Shown piece after piece: positions 42,136 to 51,510 of a stretch of 64,000 nt of DNA. Both the position numbers and the translations under genes were made by a program. The DNA lies in contig CAZJUP010000012.1 of NCBI GenBank assembly GCA_964549275.1, positions 4,234 to 68,233 of the forward strand. The letters are read 5' to 3'. The notes beneath the pieces were generated by a model. The model had not been told where the DNA came from, did not search any database, and saw only the letters and a program-made list of their open reading frames with translations. The DNA comes from CAZJUP01 sp964549275 (lineage in GTDB: Bacteria; Fidelibacterota; Marinisomatia; Marinisomatales; TCS55). The first letter of the stretch is position 1, and every line of letters starts with the position of its first letter.

Positions 42136-44489
42136 ACCTTTCGCCTTTTCAGAAAATATCCTGAGACAACGAATCCGACTGCCACAGCAAATGAAAGCAA
42201 AGAAACCATGATTCCCCGATTAAAAGAAGAACGGTCATATATAAACTCTACTTTGTGTGACCCCTTAGGAACGATTACCCCTCTTAATATCCCGTTTGTT
42301 TCATAGGTTTTTACAGGCTCACCATCAACATATGCCTTCCATCGAAGTGGATAATACACTTCACTTACCACAAGAAATCCAGCTTCCGTGGTGTGGGTTT
42401 TGATTGTGGTTTTATTCACCTCTGAAATAACATTTGTTTCCCCATTCCCATTAAAATTGTATTGGTTAATTTCATCTGTGATATAAGCAATATTTAGAGG
42501 GTTAAATTCCGGTTGAGTTATTGCCGTCCAAACTAATTCTGCACTTTTCAATTGCTTGACATCACTCACAAACCAGGCTCTCGGCAATGTTTGCCTAAGC
42601 TTTAATACCTGCGCATGGGTATCTCCCCTTCCAGATTTCATTCTTCCTGACTTGACAGGGATTAAATCCGGATGATTAATAGCTTCAGTTGTGATGAGGT
42701 ATTTGACATTTAACATTTGTAATATTGGAAGCGTTCCTGCGTTTCGAGAAGATTTTAAAAAATCATTGTACACTTTTAATTTCGCGGGGTGATAACCTCC
42801 AACTGACTCTAATCTAAAAGAAGCGAAACGTGATTCTCCAAAAATATATCCTGCAGGATATATCCTGAATTGGGTGGTATCAGATTTAAGGTAGGATATT
42901 ATTTCATCTGGTTCAAAAAACCGCTCTATCGCACGTTTGGAAATGAGTTGGGCTGTTCTTCCAGAACGGCGTTCCGGTTCAATAATTTTTTGGTCAATCC
43001 ATCCAATATCAACAATAGCCATACAAATGATCACGACTGAGACAATTTGTCCAGATAATTTTTTCTGAATTTTTAACCATATTATCCCCACAAGTCCACC
43101 AGAGAAAATCAACATCAGCCAAGCATCTTTTATCCATAATTCCCATCGGAGTTCATTGATTGATTTAATTATCCTTGGATCTTGAATTCGCGGTGTTGAG
43201 AATTTTGACCTTATCCAGGATTCAATACCACTTCCACCAAGAGATAAAATAATAAGAGCAACTACTACTATGCCTATTAACCCATAAATCCATTTAGGTA
43301 TAGAGGCTTTATGGTTTCTCAGAATTGAATCCAACCCAAATGCTGCCAAGATAGATACATTAAATTGGACCAAAATTAAAATCATTGCCGGAACACGAAA
43401 TTTGTTGAAAAATGGAAACAGATTAAAAAACAGGTCATACACGAGACTAAAATGTTTTCCAAAGGAAATAAATAAAGCCAAAATAGAAGTTCCGAGTAAA
43501 AACAAACTGAGTGTATCTCTTCGGTATATCAGTCCAATAAAGGCCAACATTAATATTACGATCCCCATGTAATTCGGGTAATCGGTAAAGGGCATAAACC
43601 CCCAATACGTCTGCCCGCCAAACCCAAAAGCCGACGGGATTAAAAACGTCATCATTTCCTTTGGATGAAAGGACCATCCTGTGGCATATCCATAATCAGC
43701 GCCACCTCCAGCACTCCCACCCCTTACAGAAAAAGGTGTATATTCAAGCGAAGGATAATAAATAATAACTGCCAATCCGACACCCAAAATAAGAGCTCCG
43801 GAAAATAAACTGAGAGATTTATAAGCCTCATGTCTCATCTCTTTATTTCGCACTAGCAAAACAAGACTCAGAAGAGCAAAGGCTCCAATAAACATCCAAG
43901 TATAATAAGCAATTTGAGCGTGGGCTCTCTGAAGTTGAAATCCTAGAAGAATAGCAAGCCACCCTGTTGTGAGTATTTCCGGCTTATGCCATAATTTGAG
44001 TGTTAACCAAAATATCCATGGTATATAAGCAGCCGTCATCAATTGACTGCCATGGCCAAAAACAATCATAGTTATCATATATGGCGTCAACATGAATCCT
44101 GTTCCGCCCAAAAAAGAAGCACTTTTTGAACAATGTAAATACCGCAAAAGGATAAATCCGCCCAAACCAGCGAATATGAGGTGGATCAATTGAATCAGTA
44201 TCCCTGGGAGAAAAAATATTTTAAACAAATATTCTGGAAAATATAATTTTGAAATATGTGTAAACGCTTCTGCTGTTGGCATTCCACTGAAAATCCAAGG
44301 TTGCCAAAGAGGATACTCACCGGATTCTTCTTGAGTTTTATTGAGAGCCATCCCAACTGCCTGAGGAGCTAAACTATCCGATGAGCCGAAAGTTTTACCT
44401 CCAATGATTACTGGGCTAAATAACACCCCGACTAAAATTATAAAAAAAATCCCCGCTAAAACCGCAGGCTGTTTCATCAGCGCTTTCAT
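42132..44489 (-). CDS. YfhO-like multi-spanning membrane protein (GT-C-like)
   Basis: A 785-residue protein with about a dozen hydrophobic segments and a large C-terminal soluble part with a last membrane helix. The opening (SDSLAPQAVG, WQPWIFSGMP) and the tail (VVSEVYYPLRWKAYVDGEP, KGSHKVEFIYD) match YfhO-family proteins, which are thought to be GT-C-type sugar transferases decorating lipoteichoic acid or other surface glycans in Gram-positives; many FCB genomes carry them with unknown targets. It overlaps the flippase gene upstream by 4 bases, tying it to glycan assembly. Confidence 0.88.
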   Translation of the reverse strand: MKALMKQPAVLAGIFFIILVGVLFSPVIIGGKTFGSSDSLAPQAVGMALNKTQEESGEYPLWQPWIFSGMPTAEAFTHISKLYFPEYLFKIFFLPGILIQLIHLIFAGLGGFILLRYLHCSKSASFLGGTGFMLTPYMITMIVFGHGSQLMTAAYIPWIFWLTLKLWHKPEILTTGWLAILLGFQLQRAHAQIAYYTWMFIGAFALLSLVLLVRNKEMRHEAYKSLSLFSGALILGVGLAVIIYYPSLEYTPFSVRGGSAGGGADYGYATGWSFHPKEMMTFLIPSAFGFGGQTYWGFMPFTDYPNYMGIVILMLAFIGLIYRRDTLSLFLLGTSILALFISFGKHFSLVYDLFFNLFPFFNKFRVPAMILILVQFNVSILAAFGLDSILRNHKASIPKWIYGLIGIVVVALIILSLGGSGIESWIRSKFSTPRIQDPRIIKSINELRWELWIKDAWLMLIFSGGLVGIIWLKIQKKLSGQIVSVVIICMAIVDIGWIDQKIIEPERRSGRTAQLISKRAIERFFEPDEIISYLKSDTTQFRIYPAGYIFGESRFASFRLESVGGYHPAKLKVYNDFLKSSRNAGTLPILQMLNVKYLITTEAINHPDLIPVKSGRMKSGRGDTHAQVLKLRQTLPRAWFVSDVKQLKSAELVWTAITQPEFNPLNIAYITDEINQYNFNGNGETNVISEVNKTTIKTHTTEAGFLVVSEVYYPLRWKAYVDGEPVKTYETNGILRGVIVPKGSHKVEFIYDRSSFNRGIMVSLLSFAVAVGFVVSGYFLKRRKV

Positions 44490-45994
44490 TCCATTCCTTT
44501 TTTAAATGATTTTTTTAAAATGCCTAATCCGACTAAGAAATCTTTATCCTCTGGCTCAAATCTTAATATCCATAACCCGGTGCCAAAAACAATAAATGAA
44601 ATCATCGTAACTGCAATTAATGTTATTAACGTATGAAAGTCCATCACGAATGACCGGACTTTCAATAAGCACCACCATGTAATACCTCCGGCAAAAATAG
44701 GTTTGAACAATTTTTTGCTCAAAAAAGATAATGTCAATATCCATCTCACCTCTATTATTCTAGCCAGACCAATGGCAATTAAAGAAGCTAACGTTGCCCA
44801 GGCGGCACCAATAATTCCAAATTTCGGAATCAAAATTATATTTAAAATAATATTAAGGATAAATGCTCCTAATGCATTCCACAACACCAGCCGTGTTAAT
44901 CCTGCCATACTTAAAGCAGGCCCGGCAGCTCCAAAAGCCGCTTGAGTAAAAGTGGCTATTGTGAGAATAACTAGGACCTGTGCACTGGTCATATAATCCG
45001 GTCCAAACAGTAACATAATCTTTGACGGATATAGAATGAAAATCAAGGAGATTGGAATTGCAAAAGTCACGAGCCAACGGCTAACCAGTTTATACAAGCG
45101 TGACATTTCACTCGTATTTCCTTGACCATGTAATTGAGACATCACTGGGGCATAAATACTGATGAACGAAAAGAGGAGCGCTTGCAAAAGCCCTGCTGTT
45201 CTTGCTGCAGGGTGGTATAACCCAACAGTTGATGCATCTGTAAAATATCCCAGCATTAGGATGTCCATCCAATGCATAAATGTTTGAAGAATGGTCACAA
45301 ACATTAGGGGAATTGAAAAAGCCAGTAATGATTGATTAAAGGGTTCTGAGAAGATAGATTTGAAATTGATGCCAGAAATTCTTTTCAGGTATTTCAACAT
45401 GAGTCCGCACCCTAAAATACCGGTTATAGCCATGGGTAGCATGAGAGCAGATTCTTTTGATATAAACCAAAAAGAAACCACCATTCCGCCCAATAATAAT
45501 GTTGGATTAATGAATTGTGTCGTAAACACTTTGTATTTCATTAGCTTAAATCCCTGGGTAGCAAAAGCAGATACGAGTGTGAGCGCATTAAAAGGCAGAG
45601 TCAGCGCAAAAACGAGAAGTACAGTCTTAAGTAACTGAGATTCTTTTAAAACTTCAGATACAAGCCATCCGGCTCCACTGGCAATCACCAATGCAACACC
45701 GATAGAAAATAGGCCTGTCATCTTTAGCGCAGATTGAATAATCCGCTGAATTTGCACTTTATCTTTTTCAGGGTCCAGTCTACTCACGAAACGCATAACT
45801 CCTGTTTCAAGACCCATTTTGGCTAAAACTTCTCCAATCAGCATTATGGAGTTTGCCAGTGAATAAATGCCCAAATACTCTACCCCTACCCATCGGGCTA
45901 ATAGTGCTGTATATAAATATCGGTTTACATTTCCATACACCAAACCAGAAAATGTAATCGTTGATTCTTTAGCTATTTTTTGTGCGAGATTCAT
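44486..45994 (-). CDS. Polysaccharide flippase, MOP superfamily (Wzx/RfbX-like)
   Basis: A 502-residue membrane protein with about 14 hydrophobic segments and the polysaccharide-export pattern (start with TITFSGLVYGNVNRYLYTALLARWVGVEYLG). Such proteins turn undecaprenyl-linked oligosaccharides from the inner to the outer leaflet of the inner membrane. It overlaps the glycosyltransferase gene upstream and the YfhO-like gene downstream by 4 bases each. No Wzy polymerase or Wzz chain-length protein is evident in the window, so the final product may be a short oligosaccharide or the polymerase is elsewhere. Confidence 0.9.
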   Translation of the reverse strand: MNLAQKIAKESTITFSGLVYGNVNRYLYTALLARWVGVEYLGIYSLANSIMLIGEVLAKMGLETGVMRFVSRLDPEKDKVQIQRIIQSALKMTGLFSIGVALVIASGAGWLVSEVLKESQLLKTVLLVFALTLPFNALTLVSAFATQGFKLMKYKVFTTQFINPTLLLGGMVVSFWFISKESALMLPMAITGILGCGLMLKYLKRISGINFKSIFSEPFNQSLLAFSIPLMFVTILQTFMHWMDILMLGYFTDASTVGLYHPAARTAGLLQALLFSFISIYAPVMSQLHGQGNTSEMSRLYKLVSRWLVTFAIPISLIFILYPSKIMLLFGPDYMTSAQVLVILTIATFTQAAFGAAGPALSMAGLTRLVLWNALGAFILNIILNIILIPKFGIIGAAWATLASLIAIGLARIIEVRWILTLSFLSKKLFKPIFAGGITWWCLLKVRSFVMDFHTLITLIAVTMISFIVFGTGLWILRFEPEDKDFLVGLGILKKSFKKGME

Positions 45995-47211
45995 GAAGAG
46001 ACTAATTCAGCATAAAGCTTGTTCCATTTTTTCCGAATTGCATCTGAAGAAAAAGCGGTCAACACTGCATCTCTTCCCTTTTTGCCCACTTTACTAATTT
46101 CCTCATAATCATCAATTAATATCTCACATTTTTCAATCATACGCTCATGTGTATTTTCAATATATAGTCCGTCATTTGCCTTTATAGGAATCCCTTCGGC
46201 CCCCACCGATGTGGTTAGGACTGCAGTTCCACACGCTAAGGCATGGGTAATTTTCATTTTTAAGCCTGCCCCAATCTTAATAGGGGCAAAAAACAATGAG
46301 GATGATCCGATGAATGAATCGATATCTTCCACGAACCCCCCATAGATAATTGAGGGATGGTTTTCAATAAAGTTCATCCATTTCTTTGGAAGAAATCTTC
46401 CCGCTATCTTTAATGAGGCTTTAGGATTTCTTTTATATATTTTAGGGAATAGTTCTGTAAGCAACAATTCGACAGCTTGCAAGTTGGGTTCTCTGTTCAT
46501 CGACCCAACGAAACATAATTCATATTTGTTTTTTTCTGTTTGCAACTCCCCCACAGAAATGGGGGGAGGAATGACACGAATAGGTGGCAATTGTTGCCAA
46601 TGCGTATTACAGTATTTTTTATCTTCTTCTGTTAAAGTCACAATCCGATCAAATTTACTCATCCATTTCGGTTCTGAATTTTCAGCTATGCGTTGAAGAT
46701 GTAAATTATTTTTTCGACCTTTTAGTGTCTGAGACTCCTTTGCCCCTCTCTCATAGACCTTTGTTGAAATGTCATGTTGGACCAAAACTTTAGGAATTCC
46801 GGGAAATATATCAGCATAGTGATGCATTACATTATAGTCCACCTGAACAATATCCGGTTTAAACTGATTCCGTATGGTCATCAAGTGTTTGAGCATTTCC
46901 CCACGATGATATTTTTCGATAAAAAATATTTTCTTCCTGAAAACAGATTTGAAGTATGGGATTAAATTTGATGCTAAAACTTTTAATGTTCCTGAGACAC
47001 CCCGCATATTTCTTTCATAAAGAATCGGAAAAACAGTCATGCCAAATTCTTCCAACTCAGAGATACTTTTTTCTTCATTGTGATTATAAAATGCTGCAAC
47101 TGCTATTATGTGATCGGATGCCAGTGCAGTCAAATTCCTATAGATGAGTTGAGCGCCGGCATGGCCGCTATATTCTGATGGAAGATAAGGGCATATGCAT
47201 AAAATATTCAT
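45991..47211 (-). CDS. Glycosyltransferase family 4-like (GT-B fold)
   Basis: About 406 residues from ATG 47209-47211, chosen over an upstream TTG (47232) because MNILCICPYLPSEYSG is the typical GT-B start and it follows the previous stop by one base. The N-terminal domain has the glycine-rich SGHAGAQLIYRNL; the C-terminal domain has ELCFVGSMNREPNLQAVELLL, FFAPIKIGAGLKMKITHALACGTAVLTTSVGAEGI, resembling sugar-nucleotide binding of GT4 enzymes (EX7E-type glutamates are not clear). The acceptor is unknown. Overlaps the flippase gene by 4 bases. Confidence 0.86.
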   Translation of the reverse strand: MNILCICPYLPSEYSGHAGAQLIYRNLTALASDHIIAVAAFYNHNEEKSISELEEFGMTVFPILYERNMRGVSGTLKVLASNLIPYFKSVFRKKIFFIEKYHRGEMLKHLMTIRNQFKPDIVQVDYNVMHHYADIFPGIPKVLVQHDISTKVYERGAKESQTLKGRKNNLHLQRIAENSEPKWMSKFDRIVTLTEEDKKYCNTHWQQLPPIRVIPPPISVGELQTEKNKYELCFVGSMNREPNLQAVELLLTELFPKIYKRNPKASLKIAGRFLPKKWMNFIENHPSIIYGGFVEDIDSFIGSSSLFFAPIKIGAGLKMKITHALACGTAVLTTSVGAEGIPIKANDGLYIENTHERMIEKCEILIDDYEEISKVGKKGRDAVLTAFSSDAIRKKWNKLYAELVSS

Positions 47212-47212
47212 T

Positions 47213-48103
47213 TTATTTCGGTTTTCGACCAAGATAGAAAAAATTACAAGCTAAAAATGTACCCCATTTCGATTGGCCCAATAATAAATCTATGTACTTT
47301 ATAGGATGCAAAATCCAAGTTAAAATCAGCCGAAATACATATTGTAGCGGACCCCAGGGAATAGCTTCTACAATGGCATGTTGGAATAACAACACTCCTG
47401 CGTTAACCGGTCCGGAACAAATTCCTTTTTCTACTAAAATAAACCCATGTCTGTTAAAAAGGGCTTCAATACCACTAATAGTATATCGCTGATAATCATA
47501 CGGTGTCATGTGATAAGCTCCAATAAACGGAATTTCTGCATAGACGAGGCCACCAGGTTTAAGAGTCCGAAATAATTCGGACACTGCTTTTTCTGGATTT
47601 GGAAGATGCTCAATTACTGAACTGGATATAAATAAATCTACCGATCCACTTTTAACTGGCAGAGCCATAGCATCTCCATAAATATTGACATCTCCATTAT
47701 GAGGAATTCCAATTCGAACGATCCCTTTAAAAATCTTGAATAATTTTTTATAAAATGCTTCAACTCCGCTACCCATGTTTACAACAATATGTTCATCCTT
47801 ATCTGGATTTACTTCTGTTAAAATACGATTGAGTAAGAATTTCGCCCGACGACTCCATACTCGTTCATCCGGTATAGGTATAGCTGTCTTCACCTTTTCC
47901 TTAAAGGAGAAAGGACTTCCTCTGTAATGAACCACATCCTCTCGCAAAGCATCATCCAAAATTGGAGCAGGAATATTCCCAATATAAGGGAATTCTACAT
48001 TACAGTTTGAACAAATTAAAGTATCGGAGATTTCCATTGGACTAAAACATTGAGGGCAACCAATAATTTTGTCTCTTTTTATATTGGATAGGTCAGTCAG
48101 CAT
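47213..48103 (-). CDS. Class I methyltransferase with N-terminal zinc ribbon
   Basis: A 296-residue protein. Residues about 14-42 contain CPQC and CSNC, a two-knuckle zinc ribbon of the Trm112-like type often in front of glycan methyltransferases. A class I SAM domain follows (VVNMGSGVEAFYK, then GDAMALPVKSGSVDLFISSSVIEHL and LKPGGLVYAEIPF). The position in the glycan block suggests a sugar or lipid acceptor, but this is not shown by the sequence. Confidence 0.84.
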   Translation of the reverse strand: MLTDLSNIKRDKIIGCPQCFSPMEISDTLICSNCNVEFPYIGNIPAPILDDALREDVVHYRGSPFSFKEKVKTAIPIPDERVWSRRAKFLLNRILTEVNPDKDEHIVVNMGSGVEAFYKKLFKIFKGIVRIGIPHNGDVNIYGDAMALPVKSGSVDLFISSSVIEHLPNPEKAVSELFRTLKPGGLVYAEIPFIGAYHMTPYDYQRYTISGIEALFNRHGFILVEKGICSGPVNAGVLLFQHAIVEAIPWGPLQYVFRLILTWILHPIKYIDLLLGQSKWGTFLACNFFYLGRKPK

Positions 48104-48113
48104 CTAAACAATT

Positions 48114-48806
48114 TTAAGGGTTTGTTTTCCAAAATTGATTCATACGCTTAAAAAATAAAATCAATTCGCCTATTGCAAAAAATATGAAAAGAAGATCAAT
48201 GCGATTCATTGGAATAAAGATTAAATAAAAAACATAAATATTATTCATCAACAATGCAATTTTAGACCTTAAGTTATTTTTAGTTTCTCTCTGTTCATGA
48301 CCATTCTTAATCGCGATTTTTCCAATGTATAGTCTTAAGGTATGTTCAGTCTGAACAATGGCATGGATAATGATGCCAGCAATTCCGATTATCCAACCCC
48401 GTTCCATTTGCCCCGATAAAACATAAGCCAGAGATCCCAAGGTTAAAAATTTCATGATATGATCTGAAACAGCATCCAGATAAAATCCTTTTAGACTGGG
48501 ATTAGTTGGATGATAAAATCCGAGCTTTTTATATCGGGCAAGCATTCCATCCATGAGATCCAATGTCCACCCGATCTGCAGGAGGATTAAAATAAAAAAT
48601 GCAAATTTAGAAAAACCAGTCAAGATTAAACATACTGCGTATAATTCTGCCAGGATAGCGGCTGTGGTCACCATATTGGGTGTGACTTTTGTTGGTGCAA
48701 TTAATGCGCAAAATGAGGACGCAATAGGATAATGAAGCCTGTTTGTAATCACATCGAAAGATTTCCGAAATGTGGAAATTTCTTTATACCTATGTTTTAA
48801 TCCCAT
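48114..48806 (-). CDS. CDP-alcohol phosphatidyltransferase family protein
   Basis: A 230-residue membrane protein with about six helices. The CDP-alcohol motif is present: DLMDGMLAR, then G-FYLDAVSD with the last two catalytic aspartates. The family usually has eight residues between the AR and the G; here there are 15 (inserting around FYHPTNPSLK), a clear extension. Such enzymes move an alcohol phosphate from a CDP-linked donor to form phospholipids or phospho-sugars. Its place among glycosyltransferases suggests a glycan-linked phospho-alcohol or a membrane lipid carrier. Confidence 0.86.
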   Translation of the reverse strand: MGLKHRYKEISTFRKSFDVITNRLHYPIASSFCALIAPTKVTPNMVTTAAILAELYAVCLILTGFSKFAFFILILLQIGWTLDLMDGMLARYKKLGFYHPTNPSLKGFYLDAVSDHIMKFLTLGSLAYVLSGQMERGWIIGIAGIIIHAIVQTEHTLRLYIGKIAIKNGHEQRETKNNLRSKIALLMNNIYVFYLIFIPMNRIDLLFIFFAIGELILFFKRMNQFWKTNP

Positions 48807-48819
48807 AAATATTCCTGAT

Positions 48820-49542
48820 TTATTTATTACCCAAAACCATAAAATGTTTTATATCTACCAGAATATCCCCATCTTGCGATAAATAATTCACAAGAGTCTT
48901 ATATCGGTCAGAAGTGGATTCATGTCTTTTTATAACTTCCGTTCTCGTTGATTCATCTTTACAGGTATTATTCAGCCAATTCATAATACTCTGGGAATTT
49001 AGTATATATTGTTTTGTATTTAAGACCTCAAATTGCTTAAACCAGTCCAAGATTTCTGATTGGGTCGGATAATGAATATTTCTGTCGATAAGCCAATCAT
49101 ACTCATCAGAAATATCATCCTCAAATGGGACAACTTGTGAGAACAGAAAGAATCCCCCCTTTTTCAAACATCGATAAATTTCATTGATAGCTTTCTCAGG
49201 ATCATCTAAATAATGAATGACGTTTCTCATATAAATTAAATCAAAAATTTGATCTTCGAATGGAAGATTATGAGCATCTCCGATGGATGCATCAATAGAT
49301 GGATGGGAAATGGCATCCACCATTTCTTTGGATATATCAATTCCTGTTACGCAGGGAACTCTTTCGACCATTTCTTTCGCTACGACACCAGTACCAATTC
49401 CAACTTCAAGAACTTGTTCAAGATTATCATAATCCTGGATCAAAGATAAATAGGCTTCAAGTAATGTTTCATTTTTTACCCAATTAGTCTGATTGTATTG
49501 TTTAGCTCTTTGCGCCCAATAATTTTTCCCATATCCCTTCAT
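48820..49542 (-). CDS. Class I SAM-dependent methyltransferase
   Basis: A 240-residue protein with a Methyltransf_11-type core: motif I EVGIGTGVVAKEMV, motif II TGIDISKEMV, motif III DLIYMRNVIHYLDDPEKAI, and LKKGGFFLFSQVVPF. There is no signal or membrane segment. It lies between the CDP-alcohol phosphatidyltransferase and a GT2 gene (1 base away), which suggests modification of the glycan or its lipid linker, but the substrate is unknown. Confidence 0.86.
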   Translation of the reverse strand: MKGYGKNYWAQRAKQYNQTNWVKNETLLEAYLSLIQDYDNLEQVLEVGIGTGVVAKEMVERVPCVTGIDISKEMVDAISHPSIDASIGDAHNLPFEDQIFDLIYMRNVIHYLDDPEKAINEIYRCLKKGGFFLFSQVVPFEDDISDEYDWLIDRNIHYPTQSEILDWFKQFEVLNTKQYILNSQSIMNWLNNTCKDESTRTEVIKRHESTSDRYKTLVNYLSQDGDILVDIKHFMVLGNK

Positions 49543-49543
49543 T

Positions 49544-50389
49544 TTATTTTCTTTCCTTTATCAATATGCCAGTCAAAATTGTAAACCCCTCTATCCCTAA
49601 CCTCAATGGTAATAAAATAATTTGTGCAAAAAATTGGAGGGGAGAACTATGTTTTTTTAAAACTTTAAATATGCCTTTTTGTCTTTTCCAATACTTTTTA
49701 ATTGAAAAGATTCCTCCGATTGATGAGGAAACTTTATGCCAAATTTTCGACTCAGGAACAAAAATAACATTCCCACCATTTTTTTTAAATTTTAAAGATA
49801 AATCCACATCTTCACCATACATGGGAAAAGAATCGTCAAACATACCAATAGATTTAAAATCCATTGTTCGCATACACACGCAGCAACCCGTTACATAATC
49901 CACAGGCATAAGATTAGAGTAAGCTGGAGAGTCTTTCCTTCTAATGCCAGAATGCCTGATTAATCCCAGCCAAAAGGATATTTTCCCACCGGCAAACCAA
50001 ATGGTATCAGACGTATCTGCATAAAATATTTTTGGTGCTGCTTGTTTTGAATTAGGATTCTTTTCTAATTCAGCAATTAACGGTTCTACAAAGTTGGGGT
50101 TAACCAAAGTATCGTTATTTAGAAAGATGATATATTTTGATAGGGATTTTTCGGTTTTAAATCCAGCATTATTTCCTCCTGAAAAACCTAAATTTTCAGG
50201 AAGTTCAATAATATTAAACTCAGGATACTGTTTTTTGATGGCAGAAACAGACTCATCTTCGGACCCATTATCAATGACGATTACATTGGCATTTTTGTAC
50301 GATATCTTTTTTAAGGATTCAAGGCAGTCTAAAGTGAGGTCTTTTGCATTCCAATTTAAGACGAATATATTTACAGGGGGTTGATTCAT
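49544..50389 (-). CDS. Glycosyltransferase family 2 (rhamnosyltransferase WbbL-like)
   Basis: A 281-residue GT-A enzyme. The nucleotide-binding start NIFVLNWNAKDLTLDCLESL and the VIDNGSEDES aspartates, then GFSGGNNAGF, FLNNDTLVNP (the DxD-equivalent) and MYGEDVDLSLKF (catalytic base region) follow the WbbL-type rhamnosyltransferase pattern closely. A hydrophobic C-terminal segment may touch the membrane. Overlaps the GT4 gene upstream by 4 bases. Confidence 0.88.
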   Translation of the reverse strand: MNQPPVNIFVLNWNAKDLTLDCLESLKKISYKNANVIVIDNGSEDESVSAIKKQYPEFNIIELPENLGFSGGNNAGFKTEKSLSKYIIFLNNDTLVNPNFVEPLIAELEKNPNSKQAAPKIFYADTSDTIWFAGGKISFWLGLIRHSGIRRKDSPAYSNLMPVDYVTGCCVCMRTMDFKSIGMFDDSFPMYGEDVDLSLKFKKNGGNVIFVPESKIWHKVSSSIGGIFSIKKYWKRQKGIFKVLKKHSSPLQFFAQIILLPLRLGIEGFTILTGILIKERK

Positions 50390-51498
50390 GATTGTGTCAA
50401 TTCTAATACTCTGTCGGTAAAATTATCCCAAGTAAAATTCTGTTTGTATATTCTGATAAATTCTTCCATGGAATCCTGAGTTCCCTCGAAAAAATATTTA
50501 ATAATACTATTCGACAAACTCTCAGCATTCGGTTCAGATATGTATCCGGCTTGACCTTCCGGTACAATTTCCGGCAATCCCCCTACGTGGGTTACAATGA
50601 CCGGAGTGTTAAAATGATAGGCAATCGGCACTACTCCGGATTGGGTGGCACTTTTATAGGGGAGTACCACCAAATCAGCTGCACAAAAATATTCTCTTAC
50701 CTTTTCCGTTGGAACAAATCCAAATCGAAAATCTATGACGTCTGTGACACCCAGCTTTTCTGCCAATGTTAAGTATTGTTGATCTTCACCATAACATTCT
50801 CCAACAACAAGAATCTTAAAATCACTTAATTGAGTTTTTAAAATTTTAGCCGATTTAATTAACAGGTCTAACCCCTTATAATCCCTAATAAGTCCAAAAT
50901 TCAGGATTATTTTTTTTTGTTTTACTCCTAACTTTTTTCTTGCTTCTGTTTTATTGACTGATGCGCCAAAAACATCATAAACAGGATGGGGAGTTTTTAT
51001 ATAGTTTGCATCTTTTTTCAAATTCAGTAAATCCTTTTCCACAGACCCAGACATGACAATAAATCCATCACCATAGTTAAAAAACCATGTGGTCAACATC
51101 TTGTCCATCACCCTTTTTTCATGAGGGATTATATTATTACAATTCACTAATATTTTTGCCCCGCATCCCTTTTTTATTTTCTTTGCAATTATAGAAAATG
51201 CAGGTGCAAAAAAAGGCGTCCAATATTGAAAAATGACAACTTCCGGATTGATATTATTTATTCGATTTGCGGTTTTTAACCAAGAAATTGGATTTGTAGA
51301 GTGAATCAATCTCTCAGCACCAATCCCTTTAAAATCAAAGTACTGTGTGGTGCCTGGAAATAATAGCTTTGGATACTGTAATGAAAATGAAATACGGGAT
51401 ACACAATGGTTTATCTCAAGCGACTTTGCTAAAGAATGATTAAACATAGAAATACCTCCGCGGTACGGCGGAAAGGGTCCAACCAAGGTGATTTTCAT
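50386..51498 (-). CDS. Glycosyltransferase family 4
   Basis: A 370-residue GT-B enzyme. N-terminal domain VGPFPPYRGGISMFNHSL; the C-terminal donor domain has LNFGLIRDYKGLDLLIKSA, ILVVGECYGED, and the EX7E-like region PYKSATQSGVVPIAYHFNTPVIVTHVGGLPE. These match Glycos_transf_1 proteins. It is 12 bases after the polyprenol-phosphate GT2 gene and overlaps the WbbL-like gene by 4 bases. Donor and acceptor sugars cannot be read. Confidence 0.9.
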   Translation of the reverse strand: MKITLVGPFPPYRGGISMFNHSLAKSLEINHCVSRISFSLQYPKLLFPGTTQYFDFKGIGAERLIHSTNPISWLKTANRINNINPEVVIFQYWTPFFAPAFSIIAKKIKKGCGAKILVNCNNIIPHEKRVMDKMLTTWFFNYGDGFIVMSGSVEKDLLNLKKDANYIKTPHPVYDVFGASVNKTEARKKLGVKQKKIILNFGLIRDYKGLDLLIKSAKILKTQLSDFKILVVGECYGEDQQYLTLAEKLGVTDVIDFRFGFVPTEKVREYFCAADLVVLPYKSATQSGVVPIAYHFNTPVIVTHVGGLPEIVPEGQAGYISEPNAESLSNSIIKYFFEGTQDSMEEFIRIYKQNFTWDNFTDRVLELTQS

Positions 51499-51510
51499 AA
51501 AAGCGCAGGT

